Part shown: positions 33,006 through 41,661 of the stretch, one piece after another | Numbering within the stretch: position 1 is the first letter of the stretch | Layout: every line of letters begins with the position of its first letter | Origin: Roseicella sp. DB1501 | GTDB taxonomy: Bacteria; Pseudomonadota; Alphaproteobacteria; Acetobacterales; Acetobacteraceae | DNA length: 64,000 nt | Reading direction: 5' to 3' | Assembly (NCBI RefSeq): GCF_013112485.1 | Contig: NZ_JABFHG010000005.1 | Span: forward strand, 62,001-126,000 | Made by a program: the position numbers and the translations under genes | Notes under the pieces: generated by a model | Told to the model about the DNA's origin: nothing | Database searches by the model: none | The model's input: the letters and a program-made list of their open reading frames with translations, nothing else

Positions 33006-34025
33006 ATGCCCAAGCAAGCTGGCGCCGCCATCGCGGCCCTTCTCCTGCTGCTCGGCGCCGCAGCCGCGCGCGCCGCCGAGGTCAATCTCTACACGACCCG
33101 CGAGCCGGCGCTGATCCGGCCCTTGCTCGACCGCTTCACGCAGCAGACCGGCGTCACGGTGAACACCGTCTTCGTCCAGGGCGGCCTGGCCGAGCGCATC
33201 GCGGCCGAGGGAATCCGCTCCGCCGCCGATATCGCCATGGTCGTCGATATCGGCAACCTGATGGAGCTGGTGGACCGGGACCTCGCCCAGCCCGTGCAGT
33301 CGGCCGCGCTCGAGGCCGCGATCCCGCCGGCCCTGCGAGGGGCCGATGGCCGCTGGTTCGCCCTCTCCCTCCGGGCCCGCGCCATCTATGCCTCGCGCGA
33401 GCGCGTCGCCGAGCCCGATGCCGCCCGCCTCACCTACGAGGCGCTGGCCGAGCCGCGCTTCCGCGGCCGCGTCTGCATCCGCTCCGGCCAGCATCCCTAC
33501 AACACCGCCCTGTTCTCCACCCTGCTCGTGCAGCATGGCGAGTCCTGGTTGCGGGACTACCTGACCCGGCTGAAGGCGAACCTCGCCCGCCGCGCCGCCG
33601 GCGGCGACCGCGAGGTGGCGCGCGACATCATGGCCGGGCTCTGCGATGTCGGCCTGGCCAACACCTATTATGTCGGCCTCATGCTGTCGGGCCGCGGCGG
33701 CGAGGAGCAGCGCCGCTGGGGCGAGGCGGTGCGCGTCGTCCTGCCGGCGCAGGGCACGGCGGTGAACGTCTCCGGCGCCGTCCTGGCGCGCCATGCCCCG
33801 AACCGCGCGGAGGCGGTCAGGCTGCTGGAATTCCTCGCCTCCGAGGAGGCGCAATCCCTCTATGCGAAGCTGAATTTCGAGATGCCGGTGCGGCTCGACG
33901 CGCCGCTCGACCCGATCGTCGCGAGCTTCGGCCAGATGCGGATCGGCGCCGTGCCGCTGCCCGAGATCGCCGCCCAGCGCAGCCGCGCCAGCCGCATCGT
34001 CGACGAGGTCGGCTTCGACCGCTGA
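33006..34025 (+). CDS. Iron(III) ABC transporter substrate-binding protein (FbpA/FutA type)
   Basis: A 339-residue periplasmic receptor. The signal peptide (about 1-24, AARAA) is followed by EVNLYTTREPALIRPLLDRF, the start typical of ferric-iron-binding proteins. The tandem tyrosines Y221-Y222 in LANTYYVGLM are the family iron ligands and Y29 may be a third. It binds ferric iron or a ferric complex for the fused permease downstream (54-nt gap containing three tandem repeats). A Fur-like box and promoter lie upstream. No ATPase gene is present in the cluster. Confidence 0.9.
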   Translation: MPKQAGAAIAALLLLLGAAAARAAEVNLYTTREPALIRPLLDRFTQQTGVTVNTVFVQGGLAERIAAEGIRSAADIAMVVDIGNLMELVDRDLAQPVQSAALEAAIPPALRGADGRWFALSLRARAIYASRERVAEPDAARLTYEALAEPRFRGRVCIRSGQHPYNTALFSTLLVQHGESWLRDYLTRLKANLARRAAGGDREVARDIMAGLCDVGLANTYYVGLMLSGRGGEEQRRWGEAVRVVLPAQGTAVNVSGAVLARHAPNRAEAVRLLEFLASEEAQSLYAKLNFEMPVRLDAPLDPIVASFGQMRIGAVPLPEIAAQRSRASRIVDEVGFDR

Positions 34026-34030
34026 CTGCC

Positions 34031-34075
34031 CAAGGCGCGTGATGCCAGGGCGCGTGATGCCAGGGCGCGTGATGC
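34031..34075 (+). repeat. Three tandem 15-bp repeats upstream of the iron permease
   Basis: Units CAAGGCGCGTGATGC (34031-34045), CAGGGCGCGTGATGC (34046-34060) and CAGGGCGCGTGATGC (34061-34075). They fill almost the whole spacer between receptor stop and permease ATG (34080). Each carries a GTGATG, none in frame with the permease. Confidence 0.7.
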
Positions 34076-34079
34076 GGCG

Positions 34080-35690
34080 ATGTGGCTGCGGCTGATCGCC
34101 GGCGCCGCGGTGGCGCTCGTGATGCTGCCGGTCCTGGCGCTCGCCGGCGCCGCGGCGGCCGGTTCGGACGGGTTGTGGCCGCATCTGCTGCGCCATGTCC
34201 TGCCGGCGGCGCTGCGCGAGACCGTGCTGCTGCTGGCAGGCGTCGGCCTGGTGGTGGTGGCGGTCGGCACCGGCACGGCCTGGCTGGTCACCTGCTACCG
34301 CTTTCCCGGCCACCGTCTGCTGGCCGGCGCCCTGGTGCTGCCCATGGCGCTACCCGGCTATGTCGCCGCCTATGCCTGGCTGGATGTGCTGCATCCGGCC
34401 GGCCCGGTGCAGATGGCGCTGCGGCGGAGCATGGGGCTGACGGACCCGCGCGCGATCCCCCTGCCGGAGATCCGCTCCCTCGGCGGCTGCGTGCTGGTGC
34501 TGGGGATGGTGCTCTTCCCCTATGTCTATCTCGCCGCCCACGCCGCCTTCCGCAGCCAGGGCCCCGGCCTGCTGCGCGCCGGCCGCGCCGCCGGGGCAAC
34601 GGGCTGGCTGCTGTTCCGCCGCATCGGCCTGCCAATGGCGCGCCCGGCCATCGCCGCCGGCGCGGCGCTGGCGCTGCTGGAGACCCTGAACGATGTCGGC
34701 GCCGCCGATATCCTCGGCGTGCGCAGCCTGACGGTCGCGGTCTACGTCACCTGGATCACCCGCTCCTCGCTGCCGGGCGCGGCGCAGGTCGCCCTGGCGC
34801 TGCTGCTGCTGGTGGCGGCCGTGATGACGCTGGAGCGCTGGGGGCGCCGGCAGGCGCCCGGCGGCGCCGACCAGTCGGTCCCGCTCGAGCCGCGCCCCCT
34901 CGCCGGCGCCGCCGGGCTGCTCGCCATGCTGGCCTGCGCGCTGCCGGTGCTGCTCGGCTTCCTCCTGCCCGTCGCCTATCTCGCCTGGGCGGCTGGCCAG
35001 CGCGTCGCCGGCTTCGGGCTGCCGCCGGACCTCGCCCGCTGGCTCGCCCATAGCGGGATGTTCAGCGGCCTGGCGACACTGCTGGCCCTGCTGCTGGCGC
35101 TGCCCCTGGCCTTTGGCGCGCGGCGCGAGCTGCGGCCCGATGCCCGAGTCGGAGCCAGGGCCGGTATCGGGGCGCTGCTGCTGCGGGCGGGCATGCTCGG
35201 CTATGCCCTGCCGGGCGGCGTGGCGGCGGTCGGCCTGACCATCGCCTTCGGCCGGCTGGACGATCTCGCCGCGGCCTGGGCGCCGATGGCGCTGTCCGGC
35301 AGCATGGCCGCCGTGGTCGCGGCCTACGTCATCCGCTTCCTCGCCATCCCGGCCGGCGGGCTGGATGCCGGCTATGCCCGCCTCCGCAGGGAGATGGACT
35401 GGTCCGCCCGCTCCATGGGGGCGTCGGAGACGCAGCTGCTGCGGCGCGTCCACCTGCCGCTGCTGACGCCGGCCCTCTCGGCCGCCGCGCTGCTGACCTT
35501 CCTCGACGCCATGAAGGAACTGCCGGCGACCCTGCTGCTGCGGCCCCTGAACCGCGAGACCCTGGCGACCGCGCTCTATGCCGAGGCCGCGCGGGGCACC
35601 TATGAGGAAGGCGCCGTCGCCGCCCTCGCTTTGGTCGCGGTCGGCCTCGTCTCGGTCGCCCTGTTCATGGCCCGCCGGCCCGGCGGGTAG
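34080..35690 (+). CDS. Iron ABC transporter permease, two fused permease domains (FbpB type)
   Basis: A 536-residue inner-membrane permease with about 12 helices in two homologous halves (about 1-260 and 275-536). The ATPase-contact (EAA) loops are visible as RAGRAAGATGWLLFRRIGLPMARPAI in the first half and RSMGASETQLLRRVHLPLLTPAL in the second. This double arrangement is typical of FbpB/SfuB iron importers. No good Shine-Dalgarno is seen because the spacer consists of 15-bp repeats. The partner ATPase must be encoded elsewhere. Confidence 0.9.
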   Translation: MWLRLIAGAAVALVMLPVLALAGAAAAGSDGLWPHLLRHVLPAALRETVLLLAGVGLVVVAVGTGTAWLVTCYRFPGHRLLAGALVLPMALPGYVAAYAWLDVLHPAGPVQMALRRSMGLTDPRAIPLPEIRSLGGCVLVLGMVLFPYVYLAAHAAFRSQGPGLLRAGRAAGATGWLLFRRIGLPMARPAIAAGAALALLETLNDVGAADILGVRSLTVAVYVTWITRSSLPGAAQVALALLLLVAAVMTLERWGRRQAPGGADQSVPLEPRPLAGAAGLLAMLACALPVLLGFLLPVAYLAWAAGQRVAGFGLPPDLARWLAHSGMFSGLATLLALLLALPLAFGARRELRPDARVGARAGIGALLLRAGMLGYALPGGVAAVGLTIAFGRLDDLAAAWAPMALSGSMAAVVAAYVIRFLAIPAGGLDAGYARLRREMDWSARSMGASETQLLRRVHLPLLTPALSAAALLTFLDAMKELPATLLLRPLNRETLATALYAEAARGTYEEGAVAALALVAVGLVSVALFMARRPGG

Positions 35691-35766
35691 CGGCCGCACC
35701 CTCCTTTTGCTTGCGCCCACGGCGGCGCCGGGTTGGGATTGGCCCGATCAGGCCATCCGGAGGGGC

Positions 35767-36627
35767 ATGCCCGCCTATCATCGACCGACCTGCCTGCGGG
35801 AGGCGCTCGACCTGCTGGCGGCGGCGCCCGCGATGCAGCCGCTCGCGGGCGGCACCGACATCTACCCCGCCCGCGCCGCCGCCGAGGCCTGGCTGCAGCC
35901 GCGGGACCAGCCGCTGCTCGATCTCTCGGCGCTCCCCGACATGGCCGGCATCGCCGAGCACCCCGACCACCACCGCATCGGCGCCGGCACGCGCTGGGCG
36001 GCGATCCGCGATGCCGGATTGCCGCCCTGGTTCGACGGGCTGCGCGGGGCGGCGGCGCGGATCGGCGGCCGGCAGGTGCAGAGCCGGGCGACGCTCGGCG
36101 GCAATCTCTGCAACGCCTCGCCCGCCGCCGATGGCGCGCCGCCCCTGCTGGCCCTGGATGCCGCGCTGGAGCTGGCGCATCGGGAGGGCCGGCGGCGCCT
36201 GCCGCTGCGGGACTTCCTCCTGGGCAACCGCCGGACCGCCCTCGCCCCCGGCGAGATCGTCACGGCGGTGATCGTGCCGAAGCCGCGCCACGCCGCCACG
36301 GCCCGCTTCGACAAGCTCGGCAGCCGCGCCTTCCTGGTGATCTCCCTGGTCTCGGTGGCCGTGACGATCGAGGCCGAGGTCGGCCGCATCGCCCGCGCCC
36401 GCATCGCCATCGGTGCCTGCTCGGCGGTGCCGCAGCGCCTGCCGGGGCTGGAAGCGGCGCTCGCCGGCCAGCCCCTGGCCATGGCCGCCGCGGTGCCGGA
36501 GCCGGCGCATCTGGCCCCCCTCGCTCCGATCGACGATGTCCGGGCAAGCGCCGACTATCGCCGCCATGCCGCGCTGGTGCTGCTGCGGCGCGCCCTCGCC
36601 CCGCCGATGGCGAGCGCGGCGACATGA
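35767..36627 (+). CDS. Molybdenum hydroxylase FAD-binding subunit (CoxM/NdhF-like)
   Basis: A 286-residue medium subunit of the xanthine dehydrogenase family. The FAD motifs are PLAGGTDIYP (residues 27-36) and TLGGNLCNASPAAD (about 113-126), and a CO_deh_flav_C domain follows. It passes electrons from the FeS clusters to the acceptor. GGAGGGG precedes ATG 35767. It overlaps the next gene by ATGA. The gene starts 76 nt after the iron permease, so it could share the iron-regulated transcript, fitting the iron demand of the FeS enzymes that follow. Confidence 0.88.
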   Translation: MPAYHRPTCLREALDLLAAAPAMQPLAGGTDIYPARAAAEAWLQPRDQPLLDLSALPDMAGIAEHPDHHRIGAGTRWAAIRDAGLPPWFDGLRGAAARIGGRQVQSRATLGGNLCNASPAADGAPPLLALDAALELAHREGRRRLPLRDFLLGNRRTALAPGEIVTAVIVPKPRHAATARFDKLGSRAFLVISLVSVAVTIEAEVGRIARARIAIGACSAVPQRLPGLEAALAGQPLAMAAAVPEPAHLAPLAPIDDVRASADYRRHAALVLLRRALAPPMASAAT

Positions 36628-39326
36628 CCAGCCCGGCCCTGCTGCTGCTGGTCAATGGCGAGACCCGCCGCGTCCTGGCGCCCGGCCAGACCCGGCTCAG
36701 CACCATCCTGCGCGACGAGCTCGGCCTGACCGGGACCAAGATTGGCTGCGATGCCGGAGATTGCGGCGCCTGCACGGTGCGAATCGATGGCGCCCAGGCC
36801 TGCGCCTGCCTCGTGCCGGTGGCGCAGGCGGCGGGCCATGCCGTCGCCACGGTCGAGGGGCTGGCCGCGTCGCCCATGGGCGACGCGCTGCAACGTGCCT
36901 TCCTGCATCACGGCGCGGCGCAATGCGGCATCTGCACGCCCGGGATGCTGATGGCGGCGAGCGAGCTGCTCGCGGGCGAGGCCCGGCCGGACGAGGCGGC
37001 GGTGGCGGCGGCGCTCGGCGGCGTGCTCTGCCGCTGCACCGGCTACCGCAAGATCGTCGAGGCGGTCCGCGACGCGCATCGCTTCCTCGCCGGCGGGCCG
37101 GCACCGGTCGCGCCCGCGGCCGGCTGCGCCGTGGGCGAACGCCTGGCGCGCGCCGACGGCCTCGCCAAGGTCGGCGGCACGGACCGCTTCGGCGCCGATG
37201 CGGCGCCCGACGGCGCCCTCTGGCTGCGGGCGGTGCGCAGCCCCCATCCCCGCGCCCGCTTCGCCTTCGGCGACTGGGCGCCGCTGCTGGCGCGCCATCC
37301 CGGCCTGGTGCGGGTGCTGACCGCCGCCGACGTGCCGGGCCGCAACGGCTTCGGCATCTATCCCGACATCAAGGACCAGCCGGTCTTCGCCCCGGGCGAG
37401 GTGCGCTATCGCGGCGACTGCCTCTGCGCCCTGGTCGGCGACCGCGCCGCGCTGGAGGCGATTCGGACCGAGGAGCTGCCCATCGCCTGGACGCCGCTCG
37501 CCCCGGTCACGCTTGACGACGCACTCGGCGGCGAGCCGGTGCAGGCGCGCTGGCCCGACAACGTGCTGACCACCGGCCGCGTGGTCTCAGGCGATGCCGA
37601 GGCGGCGCTGCGGGCGAGCCGGCACAGCGCCGCGATCGAGATCGAGACCGGCTTCGTCGAGCATGCCTATATCGAGCCCGAGGCGGGCTGGGCGCAGCGG
37701 GTGGGCGACCGGATCGAGGTCTTCGCCTGCACCCAGGCCCCCTATATGGATCTGGAGGAAGTGGCCGGCGTGCTCGGCCTGCCACAGGCGGCGGTGCGCA
37801 TCATCCCCTCGGCCTGCGGCGGCGGCTTCGGCGGCAAGCTCGACGTCTCCATCCAGCCCATGCTCGCCATCGCCGCCTGGCTGCTGCGCCGTCCGGTGCG
37901 GGCCGTGCTGCCGCGCGGCGAGAGCATGGCGAGCAGCACCAAGCGGCATCCGGCGCGCATCGCGGCGCGGGCGGGCTGCGACGCCGCCGGGCGCCTCACC
38001 GGCTTCGCCTTCGAGGGGCGCTACGAGACCGGCGCCTATGCGAGCTGGGGCCCGACCGTCGCCGGCCGGGTGCCGGTGCATGCCATGGGCCCCTACCGCG
38101 TGCCGGCGGTCGCCGCCCGGGCGCGCGCCATCTTCACCAACAACCCGCCGGCCGGCGCCTTCCGCGGCTTCGGCGTGCCGCAGGCGGCCATCGCCCAGGA
38201 GGCGCTCTGGGACCGGCTGGCCGATGCGGCGGGACTCGACCGGCTGGAATTCCGCGCTTTGAACGCGCTGCGGGCGGGCGACGTGACGGCGACCGGGCAG
38301 CGGCTCGCGCATTCCGTCGGGCTGATGGCGTGCCTCGACGCGCTGCGGCCGCGCTGGCGTGCGCTGCGCGCCACGGCGGCGGCGGCCAACGCCCTGGCCG
38401 ATGCGGGGGGCGGCCGGCAGCGCCACGGCGTCGGCATCGGCTGCATGTGGTACGGCATCGGCAATACCGGCATGTCGAACCCCTCGACCATGCGCATCAC
38501 CCTCGGGCCGGAGGGGCTCGTCTTCCACAACGGCGCCGTCGATATCGGCCAGGGCAGCACCACGGCGCTGCTGCAGATCGCCGCCGACGCGCTGGGCCTG
38601 CCCACGGATGCCTTCCGCCTCGTGCTCGGCGATACCGACCTCACCGAGGATGCCGGCAAGACCAGCGCCTCCCGCCAGACCTTCGTCAGCGGCCGTGCCG
38701 CCGCCGAGGCCGGCCGAGCGCTGCGCGAGGCCATCCTGCTGCGGGCCAATGCCGGGCCGGAGGCGCGACTGGCCTTGCGGGACGGCGCACTGCTGGTCGA
38801 TGGGCGGCCCGTCGGGCTGGAGTCCACGCTCGAGGGCATCGGCCGCTTCGACCCGCCGACCCGGCCGCTCGATGCCGATGGTCAGGGCATTCCCTATGCG
38901 ACCTATGGCTTCGCGGCGCAGCTCGCCGCCCTCTCGGTGGATCTCGATCTCGGCACCGTGCATCTGCAACGCATCGTCGCGGCGCATGATGTCGGCCGGG
39001 CGATCAACCCGACCCTGGTCGAGGGGCAGATCCATGGCGGCATCGCCCAGGGCATCGGCCTCGCCCTGATGGAGGAATACCTGCCCGGCCACACCGAGAA
39101 CCTGCACGACTACCTGATCCCGACCATCGGCGACGTGCCGGAGATCGAGTGCCTGCTGATCGAGGCGCCGGAGCCGCTCGGCCCCTATGGCGCCAAGGGC
39201 ATCGGCGAGCCGGCGCTGGTGGCGACCGCGCCGGCGATCCTCTCGGCGATCCGCGACGCGACGGGGGCGACCCTGACCCGCATCCCCGCCCTGCCCCACC
39301 GTATCCTGGAGGCGCTCCGCCGATGA
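36624..39326 (+). CDS. Molybdenum hydroxylase, fused 2Fe-2S and molybdopterin subunits
   Basis: A 900-residue fusion. Residues 1-155 hold two [2Fe-2S] domains (C42, C47, C50, C62; then C101, C104, C136, C138). From about 165 follows the large molybdopterin subunit with CGGGFGGK, AFRGFGVPQ, a GQGSTT block and GPYGAKGIGEP, whose Glu is the catalytic base of the family. It hydroxylates an N-heterocycle or aldehyde using water. Within this cluster a nicotinate-like substrate is plausible. No Cys/Se-Cys peculiarity is visible. ATGA overlaps join it to the genes on both sides. It lacks a Tat signal, so it is cytoplasmic. Confidence 0.88.
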   Translation: MTSPALLLLVNGETRRVLAPGQTRLSTILRDELGLTGTKIGCDAGDCGACTVRIDGAQACACLVPVAQAAGHAVATVEGLAASPMGDALQRAFLHHGAAQCGICTPGMLMAASELLAGEARPDEAAVAAALGGVLCRCTGYRKIVEAVRDAHRFLAGGPAPVAPAAGCAVGERLARADGLAKVGGTDRFGADAAPDGALWLRAVRSPHPRARFAFGDWAPLLARHPGLVRVLTAADVPGRNGFGIYPDIKDQPVFAPGEVRYRGDCLCALVGDRAALEAIRTEELPIAWTPLAPVTLDDALGGEPVQARWPDNVLTTGRVVSGDAEAALRASRHSAAIEIETGFVEHAYIEPEAGWAQRVGDRIEVFACTQAPYMDLEEVAGVLGLPQAAVRIIPSACGGGFGGKLDVSIQPMLAIAAWLLRRPVRAVLPRGESMASSTKRHPARIAARAGCDAAGRLTGFAFEGRYETGAYASWGPTVAGRVPVHAMGPYRVPAVAARARAIFTNNPPAGAFRGFGVPQAAIAQEALWDRLADAAGLDRLEFRALNALRAGDVTATGQRLAHSVGLMACLDALRPRWRALRATAAAANALADAGGGRQRHGVGIGCMWYGIGNTGMSNPSTMRITLGPEGLVFHNGAVDIGQGSTTALLQIAADALGLPTDAFRLVLGDTDLTEDAGKTSASRQTFVSGRAAAEAGRALREAILLRANAGPEARLALRDGALLVDGRPVGLESTLEGIGRFDPPTRPLDADGQGIPYATYGFAAQLAALSVDLDLGTVHLQRIVAAHDVGRAINPTLVEGQIHGGIAQGIGLALMEEYLPGHTENLHDYLIPTIGDVPEIECLLIEAPEPLGPYGAKGIGEPALVATAPAILSAIRDATGATLTRIPALPHRILEALRR

Positions 39327-40822
39327 GCCAGGACCGCACCGCCCTGTTCGGCGCGCGCGAGGGCAATGAGGGCATCGTCCGCTGCGATGCCTGCCCGGTG
39401 CTCTGCCGCATCCGCCCCGGCCGGGCCGGCGCCTGCAGCCGCTACGCCAACCGGGATGGCGCGCTGGTCCGCACCGACCCGCTGGTGCTGATGACCCGGA
39501 CCCGCGAGGCGGGCGGCGAGACCGTGCCCTTCCTCGACGCCGCCGAGGACTGGGATGGCGGCATCGCGCCGGCGCCCGGGACCTTTGTCAGCTCGACCTT
39601 CGTCACCGCCATCGGCGCCGGCACCACCTATCCGGATTACAAGCCGGCGCCCTTCATCGTCGCCTCGGCGCATGCGGGCGTCGACACCGTCACCGTGGTG
39701 ACCGAGGGAATCTTCAGCTATTGCGGGTTGAAGGTGAAGATCGACACCGACCGGCATCTCGGCCCGGAGACGGCGGCGGTGCGGGTCGATGGCGAGCCGA
39801 TCGGCCATGTCACCACGGCCGAATATGGCAGCCAGATGCTCAGCCTCGGCGGCGTCCGCCACCTGACCGGCGGCAGCAAGAAGGAGGGCACCGTCACCTG
39901 CGCCGCCATGCTCGCCCTCTGCGGCAAGCAGCCGGTCGAGGTCAGCATCGATGGCGGCGCCCGGCTGGTGCTGCAGGCGGGCCAGGCGCCGATCGTGAAC
40001 GGCGTGCCGGAGCGGCGCATGCGCGTCGGCTGCGGCAGCGCCGCCATCGGCATCTTCGCCCAGCAATGGCACGGCCATGTCGATGAGGTGATCGTGGTGG
40101 ACGACCACATCACCGGCCTGCTGTCCGAGCACCAGGCCGGCAAATGCCTCGGCATCCCGCCGAGCGGCATCCGCCTGCGCGGCCGCCGCTCGACGCCGGG
40201 CCGCTACTTCCAGGTGGCGCATCCCGGCACCGGCTGGGGCGGCACCGACATCACTGACCCGCTCGCCGTCATCGAGCGGATCGACCCGAAACAGGCCTGG
40301 CCCGGGCTGCGGCTGCTGCTGACCAGCACCACCGGCGAGGATCATCTCTATGTCGAGCTCGACGAGACGCTGCGACCGGTGCCGGCGCGGACGCCGCCCG
40401 CGGTGCTGCAGACGGTCGAGCGCATCGGCGAGAATTGCGAGCAGGCCCTCACCTCCATCCTCTTCATGGCCGGCGCCGGCGGCAGCCTGCGCGCCGGGGT
40501 GACGGAGAATCCGGTGCGGCTGACGCGCGAGGTGCAGAACAGCCTGGTACGGGTGACGATCGGCGGCGCACCCTGCACGCTCTGGCCCGGCGGCGGCATC
40601 ACCATCATGGCGGACGTCCTGCGGGTGCCGGACGGCGCCTTCGGCGCGGTTCCGACGCCCGCCCTGGTGGCGCCGATCGAGTTCACCCTGCGCGCCGATC
40701 TCTATGCCCGGCTCGGCGGCCATGTTGGGCATGCGATCCCGCTGGAGCGGCTGCTCGCCGAGCATGGCGAGGCGGCGCGGCACGAGGCCTGGATGGCGCG
40801 GAACCCATGGCCGGCGCCGTGA
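39323..40822 (+). CDS. hnr: 6-hydroxynicotinate reductase-like iron-sulfur flavoprotein
   Basis: A 499-residue protein with an N-terminal four-cysteine cluster motif (C21, C24, C28, C38; CDACPVLCRIRPGRAGAC) and further cysteines (SYCGLK, TCAAMLALC, RVGCGS). Length and the SSTFVTAIGAGTTYPDYKPAP and GGSKKEGTVTCAAMLAL blocks resemble 6-hydroxynicotinate reductase, which in the anaerobe Eubacterium barkeri carries a covalent flavin plus FeS clusters and reduces the hydroxylated ring. The call rests on recalled family features, not on an alignment. It overlaps the Mo enzyme by 4 nt and UPF0280 by 16 nt. A low-potential electron donor is needed; none is encoded here. Confidence 0.75.
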   Translation: MSQDRTALFGAREGNEGIVRCDACPVLCRIRPGRAGACSRYANRDGALVRTDPLVLMTRTREAGGETVPFLDAAEDWDGGIAPAPGTFVSSTFVTAIGAGTTYPDYKPAPFIVASAHAGVDTVTVVTEGIFSYCGLKVKIDTDRHLGPETAAVRVDGEPIGHVTTAEYGSQMLSLGGVRHLTGGSKKEGTVTCAAMLALCGKQPVEVSIDGGARLVLQAGQAPIVNGVPERRMRVGCGSAAIGIFAQQWHGHVDEVIVVDDHITGLLSEHQAGKCLGIPPSGIRLRGRRSTPGRYFQVAHPGTGWGGTDITDPLAVIERIDPKQAWPGLRLLLTSTTGEDHLYVELDETLRPVPARTPPAVLQTVERIGENCEQALTSILFMAGAGGSLRAGVTENPVRLTREVQNSLVRVTIGGAPCTLWPGGGITIMADVLRVPDGAFGAVPTPALVAPIEFTLRADLYARLGGHVGHAIPLERLLAEHGEAARHEAWMARNPWPAP

Positions 40823-41661
40823 TCGCCGCGCTGCCGGACGGGCGGCTGCACCTGCAGGAGGGGCCGATCGACCTGGTGATCGGGCTCGACGGCACGCGCG
40901 CCGCCATGGCGGAGGCGGCGCGCCGGGCCGCGGCGACCTTCGAGGGACTGCTCGCCGGGCTGGCCGCGGAGCTGCCGCTGCTGCGCCAGCCGGTCGGGGT
41001 CGATCCGCCGCCGCTGCGGGGCCCGGTGGCGCAGCGCATGGCGGCGGCGGTCTGGCCCTTCCGCCGCGGCTTCGTCACGCCCATGGCCGCGGTCGCCGGC
41101 GCCGTGGCGGACGAGGTGTGCGAGGCCATCGCCGGCACGCCCGGCCTGCTCAGCGCGCATGTCAACAATGGCGGCGACATCGCGCTCTTCCTCGCGCCCG
41201 GCCAGGCGCTCCGGGTCGGCCTGGTACGCAGCCTGCGGGAGACGGCGCCGGAGGGGCTGGTGCGGCTGACCGCCGCCGATCCGGTGCGCGGCGTCGCCAC
41301 CTCCGGCTGGCCGGGCCGCAGCTTCTCCCTCGGCATCGCCGATGCCGTCACCGTGCTGGCCGCGACCGCGGCGGCGGCCGATGCGGCGGCCACGATCATC
41401 GGCAATGCGGTCGATGCCGAGCATCCGGCGATCCGGCGGGCGCCGGCGGAGTCGCTCGATCCGGACAGCGATCTCGGCGGGCGTCTCGTCACCACGGATG
41501 TCGGGCCGCTGCCGGCGACGGCGATCGCCGCGGCGCTCGATGCCGGCGAGGCGGTGGCGGAGGGGCTGCTGCAACGCGGCCTGATCCAGGCGGCCCTGCT
41601 CTCGCTGCAGGAGGGGCTGCGGGTGGTTGGCGATCCGGCGCTGCTGCCGGGCTGCGGCTAA
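40807..41661 (+). CDS. UPF0280 family protein (ApbE superfamily), candidate flavin transferase
   Basis: A 284-residue protein of UPF0280, a family placed in the ApbE superfamily. The conserved blocks FVTPMAAVAGAVADEV (about 89-104), VNNGGDIAL (119-127), GVATSGWPGRSFSLGIADAV (162-181) and ADAAAT (191-196) parallel the FAD- and metal-binding motifs of ApbE, which attaches FMN to Ser/Thr of target proteins. No signal peptide is present, so it acts in the cytoplasm. The start inside the reductase gene (16-nt overlap) implies coupled translation. Role inferred: maturation of the reductase's covalent flavin. Its TAA overlaps the stop of the convergent livF. Confidence 0.85.
   Translation: MAGAVIAALPDGRLHLQEGPIDLVIGLDGTRAAMAEAARRAAATFEGLLAGLAAELPLLRQPVGVDPPPLRGPVAQRMAAAVWPFRRGFVTPMAAVAGAVADEVCEAIAGTPGLLSAHVNNGGDIALFLAPGQALRVGLVRSLRETAPEGLVRLTAADPVRGVATSGWPGRSFSLGIADAVTVLAATAAAADAAATIIGNAVDAEHPAIRRAPAESLDPDSDLGGRLVTTDVGPLPATAIAAALDAGEAVAEGLLQRGLIQAALLSLQEGLRVVGDPALLPGCG

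Noticed and set aside
35767-39326. Xanthine dehydrogenase proper (xdhAB)
   Set aside because: The domain order (FeS-Mo fusion, separate FAD) and neighbours (reductase, UPF0280) do not fit purine catabolism genes; no XdhC, urate or guanine genes are nearby.
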